From: Saprospirales bacterium | GTDB taxonomy: Bacteria; Bacteroidota; Bacteroidia; Chitinophagales; Saprospiraceae | Assembly: GCA_002698985.1 (NCBI GenBank) | Contig: PAAY01000002.1 | Location: 1 to 39,655, forward strand | Direction of reading: 5' to 3' | Length of the DNA: 39,655 bases | Shown here: positions 1 to 7,489 of the stretch, in pieces | Layout: every line of letters starts with the position of its first letter | How positions within the stretch are numbered: the stretch's first letter is position 1 | Made by a program: the position numbers and the translations under genes | Notes under the pieces: model-generated | Database searches by the model: none | What the model was told of the DNA's origin: nothing | The model's input: only the letters and a program-made list of their open reading frames with translations

Positions 1-21
1 TACCCTCAAAAGCGGAATGAC

Positions 22-42
22 GGATTTGTGGGTAATCGATAG
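22..42 (+). repeat. 21-bp word repeated inverted at the far end
   Basis: The 21 bases here are the exact reverse complement of positions 39453-39473; the core is GTGGGTAATCGATAG. The match stops sharply on both sides. A chance 21-base match inside 40 kb is very unlikely. Most simply this is a copy of a short dispersed repeat at which the assembly broke. Confidence 0.8.
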
Positions 43-43
43 G

Positions 44-105
44 GTTTAGAGGGGTTGAGCGGAACCCCTCTAAACTTCTCTAAACCTCTCTCAACCCCTC
101 TAAAC
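44..105 (+). repeat. Hairpin plus decamer tandem array (CTCTAAAC family)
   Basis: Positions 44-56 and 63-75 are perfect 13-bp inverted repeats around a 6-nt loop (57-62). The right arm begins a run of four 10-bp units (66-75, 76-85, 86-95, 96-105) of the form NNCTCT(A/C)AAC with small substitutions. The same decamer forms a longer array at 33631-33704. No coding content. Confidence 0.85.
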
Positions 106-134
106 GAATGAGGGCACTCATTCCTCAGTTCCTC

Positions 135-152
135 TCCCGACGGATGTCGGGA
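135..152. repeat. Short palindrome (TCCCGAC/GTCGGGA)
   Basis: Perfect 7-bp arms at 135-141 and 146-152 around a GGAT loop. There is no T-run, so a terminator is unlikely. It resembles a REP-type intergenic palindrome. Confidence 0.6.
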
Positions 153-194
153 TCAGTTCTTCAAATCCTCATTCCTCCCCACCAACATTCCAAT

Positions 195-202
195 TAGCTT
201 TG
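195..202 (+). promoter_or_regulatory. Bacteroidota -7 box (TAGCTTTG) just before the helicase
   Basis: The octamer fits TAnnTTTG exactly. It ends only 5 nt before the ATG at 208, so transcription would begin at or very near the start codon. No clear -33 TTTG is seen at the usual distance, so this is a candidate only. Confidence 0.4.
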
Positions 203-207
203 CCCTG

Positions 208-3200
208 ATGACGACCCTACGCAAATACAACGAGCAGTTTCTGGCGGAGCTGGAGCGCCTGAACCCCCGCCAGCGGGAGGCTGTGGAGCAGATCGAAGGG
301 CCGGTGCTGGTCATTGCCGGACCGGGCACCGGCAAAACGCACATCCTGGCCTCGCGCATCGGCCGCATCCTGTTGGAAACGGACACCCAGCCGCACAACA
401 TCCTTTGTCTCACCTTCACCGACGCCGGCGTGAGGGCCATGAAAAAGCGGCTGGTGCAACTCATCGGGCCCGAAGGTCACCGGGTGCACATTTACACTTT
501 TCACTCCTTTTGCAACAAGCTCATCCAGGACAACATGGAATTGTTCGGCAGCGCCGGACTGGAAAACCTGACCGACCTGGAGCGGGTGCAGATCATCCGC
601 CATCTACTGTCGGAACTGCCACCCGGGCACCCCCTCAGGGAGGGCCGCAAGGACAGTTACTTCTTCGTCGATCACCTGAAGAACCTGTTCAAGGACATGA
701 AAACCGAGCACCTCAGCCCGGACTTCATCCGGCAGAAGGCGGATGAGTACCTGGCGCAGGCCCAATCGGGAGAACTGGAGGAGTTCGTTTACAAACGCAA
801 GACAAAAGACTTCAAAGCCGGCGACCTGAAGCAATCCGCCATAGACAAGCTGCAACAGCAGTTGGAGCAGCTCAAAGCCGCCGCCGACCTCTACCCGCTC
901 TACCAGCAAAAACTGGCGGAAGCGGGCCGGTATGATTACGACGACATGATCCTGTGGGTGCTGGAGGCTTTCGAAAAACACCCCGACCTGCTGCTGCGCT
1001 ACCAGGAGCAGTACCACTATTTCCTGGTGGACGAATACCAGGACACCAACGGCGCCCAAAACGAAGTGCTGCAGCAACTCATCAACTATTGGGAGGTGCC
1101 CAATGTCTTCATCGTTGGCGACGACGACCAGAGCATTTTCGAATTCCAGGGTGCCCGCCTGAAAAACCTGACAGACTTTTACGAGCGTTACCGCGACCAC
1201 CTGAAAGTGGTTGTGCTGGAAGAGAACTACCGCTCCTCACAAATCATCCTGGATGCAGCCGTTGACCTTGTGTCTCGCAACCAGATCCGGGTGACACGGA
1301 AGTTGAGCGGCATGCCTCTGGAAAAGAAACTGAAAGCCTCCAACGAAGCGGTGGCCGATGCCGGCGTGCCGCCCATGGTCCGGCGCTATGAAAACCGGCT
1401 GGTAGAAGTCACGGCCATTGCCGATGAGCTGGCCTCGCTGCGCAAGAAAGGTTTTCCGATGGAAGAGGTGGCGGTGCTGTACGCAGAGCACAGGCAGGTG
1501 AAAACCCTGCAGGAATTGCTGGAGCGTCGGGGCATCCCTTTCCAGACCCGTGTATCCGCCAATGCCCTCCACCAGCCGGTGGTCCAGAACCTGCTACTCA
1601 TCCTCCAGTACCTGCTCAGGGAATACCTCAAACCGCTGAGCGGTGATCCGCTGCTGGTAAAGATCATGCAGATGCCCTACTTCGGCATCAGGCCGCTGGA
1701 CCTGGCCCGGATCTCGGTGTTCCTGAACCGTGAGGGCAACAAAGGCCGAAGCTGGCGGGAGTTCATAGCCGTTCCGGAAAACCTGACCCGTCTGGAATTG
1801 CAACAGCCCGAAGCCATCCTGCGCCTTTCGGGAATTCTCGAGGAGATCATCGGCGACTTTGCCGGCCTCTCCTTGCCGGCGCTGGTGGAGCGGGTGGTCA
1901 ACCGCAGTGGCATCCTGGCCAGCCTGTTTACCGAAGGAAAACAAAGCGTGAGAAACCTGACGGAATCAGGGCGGCAGCAGCTGGTGGCCCTGCACGCTTT
2001 TTCGGCCTTCGTCAAAAAAGAAGCCGCCCGCCGGCCGCGCTACACCCTTGCCGGCATCCTGGATGCCATCCGCGACATGGAGACGCACAAGATACCCATC
2101 AGCATTCCGCAAATGCCTTTCGAGAAAAACCCCGGCAAGGTCAATCTCAGCACCGCCCACAGCGCCAAAGGGCTGGAGTTCGACCGGGTGTACATGATTG
2201 ATTGCGTGGATGCCCATTGGGACGCCAAAACCAGCAATGGAAGGTACCGCTTCAGCTTCCCGCCCAACCTCGAACTTTCCGGAGAGGAAGACAGCATTGA
2301 AGCAAGGCGGCGGCTGTTTTATGTGTCCATGACCCGTGCCCGCAGTTACTTGCAGCTCTCCTATTCCGAAGAGAATGACGAGGGAAAAGGCCTGAACCCG
2401 AGCAGCTATTTGCAAGAGCTGATGTCCAGCGGGCTTGCAGCGGAACAAGAAGAAAGCCCCGAACCGGAAGCCATCTTGCAGGCCATGACCGACCTGCAAA
2501 AGGAAATGCACCCCGCCCTGGCGCAGATCGACGAAGACCTGGTGCGGCAGGAACTGCGCAGCTTTGAGCTCAGCATCAGCGCACTGAACACTTACCTGCG
2601 CTGCCCGCTGTCGTTTTATTACGAGCATGTGCTGAAGGTGCCGGTCAGCGAGAGTGAGGCGGCGGCCTTTGGCCAGGCCATGCACGCTGCCCTGGAATGG
2701 GCCTTCAGGAAAATGCGCAAAAGCGATGATTTGGAGTTTCCGCCAACGGATGCCATCACCCGGATTTTTGAGGAAGACATGCACAGAAGGAGGGCTTCCT
2801 TCGGCAAAACCTCTTACGAGCAATTGCGCAGCAACGGTGCCACCTGGCTCCGCCAGTTTTGCGACGAAAACAGGGACAAGTGGCCAACAGGCGCAGAGGT
2901 GGAAACCCTGGTCAGCAATGTAGAGATAAGCGGTGTGCCGGTAAAAGGCTACATTGACCGCATCGACCCGCTGACCGGCAATGCCGTGCACCTGGTGGAT
3001 TACAAAACCGGCAGCGTGGATGCCAGCCGCATCAAAGCACCTTCGGAAAAAGAAGCCCTCGGGGGAGCCTACTGGCGGCAGCTCGTTTTTTACAAACTGC
3101 TGTTCGACAACTGGCCTCTGTCAAAAGGCCGCAAGGCCATCAGCGGGGAAATAGCCTACCTCGTGCCCAAAGCCGGCAAAATGAAAACCGCCAGGATGGA

Positions 3201-3387
3201 GTTCACCCCCGAAGCGGTGGAATTCGTGGAAAAGCTGGTCGTGGAGACCTGGGACAAAATCCAGCAACTGGAATTTTCCGAAGGATGCGGCAAAGACGAC
3301 TGCGCCTGGTGCAGCTTTTTGAAGAATCAACAAAACGTGGACAGCTTCAGCGACCTGGAAGCAGAAATGCTGGACGACAGACAATGA
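208..3387 (+). CDS. UvrD/PcrA-type helicase fused to a RecB-like Fe-S nuclease domain
   Basis: A 1059-residue superfamily 1A DNA helicase with a C-terminal nuclease, presumably acting in DNA repair or end processing. Seen: Walker A GPGTGKT (38-44), motif II DEYQDT (275-280), motif III GDDDQSIF (304-311), motif V HSAKGLEFD (651-659) and motif VI FYVSMTRA (704-711). From about 785 a PD-(D/E)XK domain follows, with H826, D917 (GYIDRID) and DYKTG (931-935). Four cysteines, C799, C1027, C1032 and C1035, are placed as in AddB/Cas4-type nucleases that hold a 4Fe-4S cluster; the cluster is inferred. The single-chain layout differs from RecBCD and AddAB, which need partner subunits, and no partner is nearby. 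The stop codon overlaps the pcm start (ATGA), implying translational coupling. Confidence 0.92.
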   Translation: MTTLRKYNEQFLAELERLNPRQREAVEQIEGPVLVIAGPGTGKTHILASRIGRILLETDTQPHNILCLTFTDAGVRAMKKRLVQLIGPEGHRVHIYTFHSFCNKLIQDNMELFGSAGLENLTDLERVQIIRHLLSELPPGHPLREGRKDSYFFVDHLKNLFKDMKTEHLSPDFIRQKADEYLAQAQSGELEEFVYKRKTKDFKAGDLKQSAIDKLQQQLEQLKAAADLYPLYQQKLAEAGRYDYDDMILWVLEAFEKHPDLLLRYQEQYHYFLVDEYQDTNGAQNEVLQQLINYWEVPNVFIVGDDDQSIFEFQGARLKNLTDFYERYRDHLKVVVLEENYRSSQIILDAAVDLVSRNQIRVTRKLSGMPLEKKLKASNEAVADAGVPPMVRRYENRLVEVTAIADELASLRKKGFPMEEVAVLYAEHRQVKTLQELLERRGIPFQTRVSANALHQPVVQNLLLILQYLLREYLKPLSGDPLLVKIMQMPYFGIRPLDLARISVFLNREGNKGRSWREFIAVPENLTRLELQQPEAILRLSGILEEIIGDFAGLSLPALVERVVNRSGILASLFTEGKQSVRNLTESGRQQLVALHAFSAFVKKEAARRPRYTLAGILDAIRDMETHKIPISIPQMPFEKNPGKVNLSTAHSAKGLEFDRVYMIDCVDAHWDAKTSNGRYRFSFPPNLELSGEEDSIEARRRLFYVSMTRARSYLQLSYSEENDEGKGLNPSSYLQELMSSGLAAEQEESPEPEAILQAMTDLQKEMHPALAQIDEDLVRQELRSFELSISALNTYLRCPLSFYYEHVLKVPVSESEAAAFGQAMHAALEWAFRKMRKSDDLEFPPTDAITRIFEEDMHRRRASFGKTSYEQLRSNGATWLRQFCDENRDKWPTGAEVETLVSNVEISGVPVKGYIDRIDPLTGNAVHLVDYKTGSVDASRIKAPSEKEALGGAYWRQLVFYKLLFDNWPLSKGRKAISGEIAYLVPKAGKMKTARMEFTPEAVEFVEKLVVETWDKIQQLEFSEGCGKDDCAWCSFLKNQQNVDSFSDLEAEMLDDRQ

Positions 3388-4040
3388 GCATGTTTAAATT
3401 AGAGGACAGTCACTGGCACAAGGGCCTTCGCAAAAAAATGGTGGAGACCCTCCGCAGGAAAGGCATCAGCGATGAGCGGGTGCTAGCCGCCATGGAGGTG
3501 GTGCCCCGTCATTTTTTTCTTGACAGTGCCCTGGCGCACCTGGCCTACGAAGACCAGGCGCTGCCCATCGAGTGCGAGCAAACCATTTCACAACCATACA
3601 CGGTGGCCTTTCAAACGCAACTCCTTCAGGTGGAGAAGCGGCAGCGCATCCTGGAAGTGGGAACGGGCTCCGGTTACCAGGCTGCCATCCTCGGCGCCCT
3701 TGGGGCACGCGTGTTCACCGTTGAGCGGCACAAAGCCCTACACCAACATTCCAAAGAGCTGCTGGCCGCCATGAAGCTCCGCAATGTGCGCTGCTATTGG
3801 GGCGACGGCTACAAAGGCCTTCCGGAATTTGCGCCTTTTGACCGCATCATCGTGACGGCAGCGGCGGCGGAGGTCCCGCAATCTTTGCTGGAACAACTGA
3901 AACCGGGTGGCTTTCTGGTCATTCCCGTCGGCGACCCGGTGCAAAAGATGCTCAGGGTGACCCGCGAAGCAGATGGCAGCTTTACCGAAGAGCGCTTTGG
4001 CTCCTTTCGTTTCGTTCCGTTCCTGAAGGGCAAGGCCTGA
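3384..4040 (+). CDS. pcm: Protein-L-isoaspartate O-methyltransferase
   Basis: Repairs isomerised aspartate in aged proteins by methylating L-isoaspartyl residues with S-adenosylmethionine. The 218-residue product has the family motif TISQPY (67-72) and the SAM-binding motif I around EVGTGSGYQ (91-99), followed by GGFLVIPVG near the C-terminus. I chose the ATG at 3384 because it overlaps the helicase stop as ATGA and gives the usual family length; an ATG at 3390 is two codons further in. The open frame extends upstream inside the helicase gene but has no homology there. Cotranscription with the helicase is very likely; a functional link is not obvious. Confidence 0.93.
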   Translation: MSMFKLEDSHWHKGLRKKMVETLRRKGISDERVLAAMEVVPRHFFLDSALAHLAYEDQALPIECEQTISQPYTVAFQTQLLQVEKRQRILEVGTGSGYQAAILGALGARVFTVERHKALHQHSKELLAAMKLRNVRCYWGDGYKGLPEFAPFDRIIVTAAAAEVPQSLLEQLKPGGFLVIPVGDPVQKMLRVTREADGSFTEERFGSFRFVPFLKGKA

Positions 4041-4105
4041 GCCGGCTGCCGATTATCACCCACCGATTGACACAAAGTGCAATCCTGCACGTTGGACAAT
4101 TTCCA

Positions 4106-4113
4106 TAACTTTG
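4106..4113 (+). promoter_or_regulatory. Candidate -7 box TAACTTTG for the E2 gene
   Basis: Exact TAnnTTTG match 85 nt before the ATG at 4199. The expected -33 TTTG is not evident at 19-21 nt spacing. The 158-nt gap from pcm leaves room for an independent promoter. Confidence 0.45.
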
Positions 4114-4198
4114 CCGTCCTGACCGAATACAGGCTCCGGCCTTGTTTGTCTTCGCTGCGCAACAGCGCCCCGGAGTAAAAAACCAAAAAATTTAGCTC

Positions 4199-5575
4199 AT
4201 GGCACAAGTAGAATTGATCATGCCCAAAATGGGTGAAAGCATCATGGAAGCCACCATCCTGCGCTGGGTGAAAAACGTTGGCGACCATGTTGAAGCCGAT
4301 GAAACCATCCTCGAAATAGCCACCGATAAAGTTGACTCCGAAGTGCCCAGCCCGGTATCGGGAGTGATCAAAGAAATTCTCTTCCAACCCGACGATGTGG
4401 TGCCCATCGGCACACCCATTGCCATCATTGCCACCGAAGGTGATGAAGAGGCCCCGGCCCCGGCTTCTGAGCCACAGCAACCCGAAGAGAAAAAGGCTGC
4501 CCCTCAAACCGCCAGCCATGAGCCGGCCAGCTCCAACGGCCAGCAAAAAAGTCCCGAACCCGCTCCGGCTCCGGTTCTGGAACTAAGCGGTGTGCCAGCC
4601 GGCTCGGACATCCCCGCCAACAGCCCCTCCGGCAGGTTCTACTCCCCGCTGGTGCGCAACATCGCAAAACAGGAAGGCATCAGCCTGCAGGAACTGGAAC
4701 AGGTGCCCGGCACAGGAGCCAACGGCCGTGTTACGAAGAAAGACATTCTGGCCTACCTGCAAAACCGCAGCAAGCCAGCTGCTCAGCCGGCTGCTCCTCA
4801 GCAAAAGGCCCAACCATCCACCATGCCCGCTGCCGATGCACCCCGTCCGGCAGTCAGCGTTTCCGGCAACACGGAAATCGTTGAAATGGACCGCATGCGC
4901 AAGCTCATCGCCGATCACATGGTGATGTCCAAGCGCACCTCTCCGCACGTCACCAGTTTCGTGGAGGTGGATGTGACCAACATCGTGAACTGGCGCAACA
5001 AGGTCAAAGGGGAATTCCAGAAGAAATACGGTGAGAAGATCACCTTCACGCCCATCTTCATGGAGGCCGTCGCAAAGGCCATCCGCGATTTCCCGATGAT
5101 CAATGTTTCCGTTGACGGCGACAAGATCATCGTCAAAAAGGACGTGAACATCGGCATGGCCACCGCACTGCCTTCCGGCAACCTGATCGTGCCCGTCATC
5201 AAAGGTGCCGATCAGCTGAACCTCGTTGGCCTTACCCGTTCCGTAAACGACCTGGCCAACCGGGCCCGCCAGAACAAGCTGAAACCGGAAGAAATTCAGG
5301 ACGGCACCTTCACCCTCACCAATGTGGGTACCTTCGGCAATGTGATGGGCACACCCATCATCAACCAGCCGCAGGTAGCCATCCTGGCCGTGGGTGCCAT
5401 CCGCAAGAAACCCGCTGTGGTTGAGACGGAATACGGCGACCTCATCGCCGTGCGGCAAATGATGTTCCTCTCCCTCAGCTACGACCACCGCGTGGTGGAC
5501 GGTTTCCTCGGCGGCTCTTTCCTCCGCAAAGTAGGCGACTACTTGGAGGCCTTTGACCCAAACCGGGAAATCTGA
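4199..5575 (+). CDS. 2-oxo acid dehydrogenase complex E2 (dihydrolipoamide acyltransferase)
   Basis: The 458-residue core subunit of a 2-oxo acid dehydrogenase complex; it passes the acyl group from lipoamide to coenzyme A. Domains seen: one lipoyl domain (about 1-78) with lipoylated lysine K44 in ATDKVDSE; an Ala/Pro-rich linker (82-130); a peripheral-subunit-binding domain (about 146-188, FYSPLVRNIA, GTGANGRVTKKDI); a second Ala/Pro linker; and the catalytic domain (about 225-458) ending with DHRVVDG (429-435), where H430 and D434 are the expected catalytic residues. With a single lipoyl domain it could serve a branched-chain, 2-oxoglutarate or pyruvate complex; sequence alone does not decide. 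No E1 or E3 gene lies nearby. A good terminator follows at 5612-5648. Confidence 0.93.
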   Translation: MAQVELIMPKMGESIMEATILRWVKNVGDHVEADETILEIATDKVDSEVPSPVSGVIKEILFQPDDVVPIGTPIAIIATEGDEEAPAPASEPQQPEEKKAAPQTASHEPASSNGQQKSPEPAPAPVLELSGVPAGSDIPANSPSGRFYSPLVRNIAKQEGISLQELEQVPGTGANGRVTKKDILAYLQNRSKPAAQPAAPQQKAQPSTMPAADAPRPAVSVSGNTEIVEMDRMRKLIADHMVMSKRTSPHVTSFVEVDVTNIVNWRNKVKGEFQKKYGEKITFTPIFMEAVAKAIRDFPMINVSVDGDKIIVKKDVNIGMATALPSGNLIVPVIKGADQLNLVGLTRSVNDLANRARQNKLKPEEIQDGTFTLTNVGTFGNVMGTPIINQPQVAILAVGAIRKKPAVVETEYGDLIAVRQMMFLSLSYDHRVVDGFLGGSFLRKVGDYLEAFDPNREI

Positions 5576-5611
5576 TCCGGCCCCGTATCTACACAGTACC
5601 GGCTGAACACG

Positions 5612-5648
5612 AAAAGCGGCATTGCTCATGAAGCGATGCCGCTTTTTT
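5612..5648 (+). terminator. Intrinsic terminator after the E2 gene
   Basis: An AAAAGCGGCATTGC arm pairs with GCGATGCCGCTTTT (one wobble) across a short loop and runs into six Ts. It lies 37 nt after the E2 stop. Confidence 0.85.
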
Positions 5649-5702
5649 ACTGATTTTTCACCGTGGCAACCCAATAGGTGCGCATCAAGCGCCTGACCGT
5701 AG

Positions 5703-5748
5703 CACACCCTTCAGGGTGTGCCAGTGAAACACCCTTCAGGGTGTGCCA
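5703..5748. repeat. Two tandem palindromes with CCTTCAGG centre (type A arms)
   Basis: The motif CACACCCTTCAGGGTGTG at 5703-5720 folds into an 8-bp stem around TC. A second copy, starting one base shorter, lies at 5730-5745. Both are followed by CC(A). These look like REP-type dispersed intergenic elements. Confidence 0.8.
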
Positions 5749-5796
5749 ATAAACATCATTCTCACACGAAAGGAAATAAACAGGATTTACCAGTCC

Positions 5797-5850
5797 AACG
5801 ACCTTCAGGTCGTTGCCCATCACAGGAGCCAACCTTCAGATAGCTCCTGT
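5797..5850. repeat. Two more palindromes (type B and type C arms)
   Basis: AACGACC/GGTCGTT (5797-5803 and 5808-5814) flanks TTCA, again giving a CCTTCAGG centre. ACAGGAGC/GCTCCTGT (5822-5829 and 5843-5850) flanks a loop that contains CCTTCAG. The arms are unrelated to each other and to type A, yet each is perfectly self-complementary. Confidence 0.75.
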
Positions 5851-5924
5851 TTTCAATCCAAGTGCAAATTCAGAAGCTGACCCTAAGTCAGCGCCTGAAT
5901 GGTGGGTGATCAGGTGCTCGTTTG
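5802..5924 (-). repeat. Distal copy of a 123-bp direct repeat, with a relic of the fahA 3' end
   Basis: Nearly identical to 6024-6146. On the minus strand the region just beyond its right edge reads V-I-L-T-V-Q-T-S-T-stop, which aligns codon for codon with the real fahA C-terminus V-L-P-A-V-Q-A-S-T-stop. So this copy includes a diverged relic of the last codons of fahA. The copies lie 222 bp apart. Confidence 0.8.
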
Positions 5925-5939
5925 AACTGTTAATATCAC

Positions 5940-5985
5940 GGCGGCCAGAGGCCGCCACTTAGTTCCGTCAACGAGCGCAGCTCGT
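5940..5985. repeat. Two short palindromes between the repeat copies
   Basis: GGCGGCC/GGCCGCC (5940-5946 and 5950-5956) around AGA, and ACGAGC/GCTCGT (5971-5976 and 5980-5985) around GCA. Neither is followed by a T-run. The whole stretch 5690-6146 is a mosaic of such elements. Confidence 0.7.
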
Positions 5986-6023
5986 GACGAGCCGACGGGG
6001 CTGTACCTTTCCCCGTAGCACAC

Positions 6024-6146
6024 CCTTCAGGTCGTTGCCCATCACAGGAGCCAACTTTCTCATAGCTCCTGTTTTCAATCCAAGTGCAAATTCAGAAGCT
6101 GACCCCAAGTCAGCGCCTGACTAGTAGGTGATCAGGTGCTCGCTTG
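6024..6146 (-). repeat. Proximal copy of the 123-bp direct repeat, overlapping the fahA stop
   Basis: This copy contains the last codons and TGA stop of fahA (6132-6134). Its left end is chimeric: the flank GTAGCACACC belongs to the type A palindrome (compare 5700-5709) and switches inside CCTTCAG to the type B right arm GTCGTTGCCC. That is what recombination between two palindrome types at the shared core would leave. Confidence 0.8.
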
Positions 6147-7415
6147 TACCGCTGGCAGCACCTTTCCTGCGGCTTCGCCGAAACCGATGCGGACGCCGTC
6201 TTTTTCGCACCAGCCCCGCTGGATGACGGTATCGCCGTCGAGGATGAATTTGCGTTCGGAGCCGTCGGGCAGTTGGATGGGCTTGGTGCCCCGCCAGGCC
6301 AGTTCCAGCATGGAGCCGTAGCTGTCGGGTGTGGGGCCGCTGATGGTGCCGCTGGCGCATAGGTCGCCGGTGCGCATGTTGCAGCCGTTGACGGTATGGT
6401 GGGCCAGTTGCTGGCACATATTCCAGTACATGTATTTGAAATTGGAGCGGCAGAGGCGGTAGGCTTCATTGGTTCCCTCCGGTTGGATGGCCATCTCCAG
6501 GTTGATGTCGAAGCTGCGGGGGCCGCCGATCTGCAGGTAGGGCAGCGGTTGCGGATCCTGTGGCGGGCCAGAGGTGCGAAAAGGCTCCAGGGCATCCATG
6601 GTGACCACCCAGGGCGAAATGGTGGAAGCGAAGTTTTTGCCGAGGAAAGGACCGAGCGGAACGTACTCCCATTTCTGGATGTCTCTTGCCGACCAGTCGT
6701 TGAAAAGCACCATTCCGAAGATGTGGTCTTCGGCTTTGTCAATGGGGATGGGCTGCCCCAGTTCATTGGGCGTGCCGACCACGAAGGCCATTTCCAGCTC
6801 GAAATCGAGCAGGCGGCTGGGGCCGTAAACGGGTTTGTCAGCGCCCTGCGGCAGCATCTGCCCCATGGGCCGGCGGATGGGCGTTCCTGAAACGACGATG
6901 CTGCTGGCCCTGCCGTGGTAGCCAACGGGCAGGTGCAGCCAGTTGGGCATCAGGGCGTTGGCAGGGTCGCGGAACATGGTGCCCACATTGGTGGCATGCT
7001 CCCGGCTGGAATAAAAATCGGTGTAGTCACCCACCTGAATGGGCAGCAGCAGTTCCACTTTTTCCATAGGGTGCAGGAAGTGCCAGCCCAGAGGTTTGAC
7101 CTCGTCATTGCTGTCGTCCAGCAGGTCGGCAATGCGCTCACGCAGGGCACGCACTTTTCCTCTTCCCAATGCCATCAGTTCGTTGAGGTAGCGGTTCTGG
7201 AAGACGCTGTTGGGCAGTTCCAGTTCGTCGAAAAAGGCCAGCTGGTTCAGCACATCCAGGTCAACCACATAGTCACCGATGGCGGTGCAAACCCTCGGCT
7301 TGGGGTTGATCTTGGTTCTAAAAACGCCAAAGGGCAGATTCTGAATGGGAAAATCGCTACCGGCGGGCACATCCACCCACGACTTTCTTCGGGGATCGTT
7401 CGCTCTTATCTCCAT
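6132..7415 (-). CDS. fahA: Fumarylacetoacetase (tyrosine catabolism)
   Basis: Hydrolyses 4-fumarylacetoacetate to fumarate and acetoacetate, the last step of tyrosine/homogentisate breakdown. The 427-residue product begins with the typical [13 protein letters not shown] (20-32) of the eukaryote-like enzyme. Residues matching those recalled for mouse FAH at a constant offset of +7 are present: D133, H140, E206, E208 and D240, which form the metal and catalytic site. No other tyrosine-degradation gene is in the window. It lies 74 nt downstream of the large protease gene on the same strand with no clear promoter between, so it may be read through from there or have a weak promoter of its own. 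The 3' end sits inside a duplicated repeat. Confidence 0.95.
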   Translation of the reverse strand: MEIRANDPRRKSWVDVPAGSDFPIQNLPFGVFRTKINPKPRVCTAIGDYVVDLDVLNQLAFFDELELPNSVFQNRYLNELMALGRGKVRALRERIADLLDDSNDEVKPLGWHFLHPMEKVELLLPIQVGDYTDFYSSREHATNVGTMFRDPANALMPNWLHLPVGYHGRASSIVVSGTPIRRPMGQMLPQGADKPVYGPSRLLDFELEMAFVVGTPNELGQPIPIDKAEDHIFGMVLFNDWSARDIQKWEYVPLGPFLGKNFASTISPWVVTMDALEPFRTSGPPQDPQPLPYLQIGGPRSFDINLEMAIQPEGTNEAYRLCRSNFKYMYWNMCQQLAHHTVNGCNMRTGDLCASGTISGPTPDSYGSMLELAWRGTKPIQLPDGSERKFILDGDTVIQRGWCEKDGVRIGFGEAAGKVLPAVQAST

Positions 7416-7489
7416 AGGGTTTAAGCTCTGTTTAATGTTTCAGGGGCCGCAATTTCAGCATTTCAGAACGAATCTCCGGCTTCAGAATG

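Noticed and set aside
1966-2991. Long open frame (341 codons) on the minus strand
   Set aside because: It lies wholly opposite the helicase-nuclease gene, has no recognisable motif and shows the His/Leu/Gln-rich composition of an antisense shadow of a GC-rich gene. The same applies to 4583-5707 (-), 12988-14121 (+) and 23297-24535 (-).
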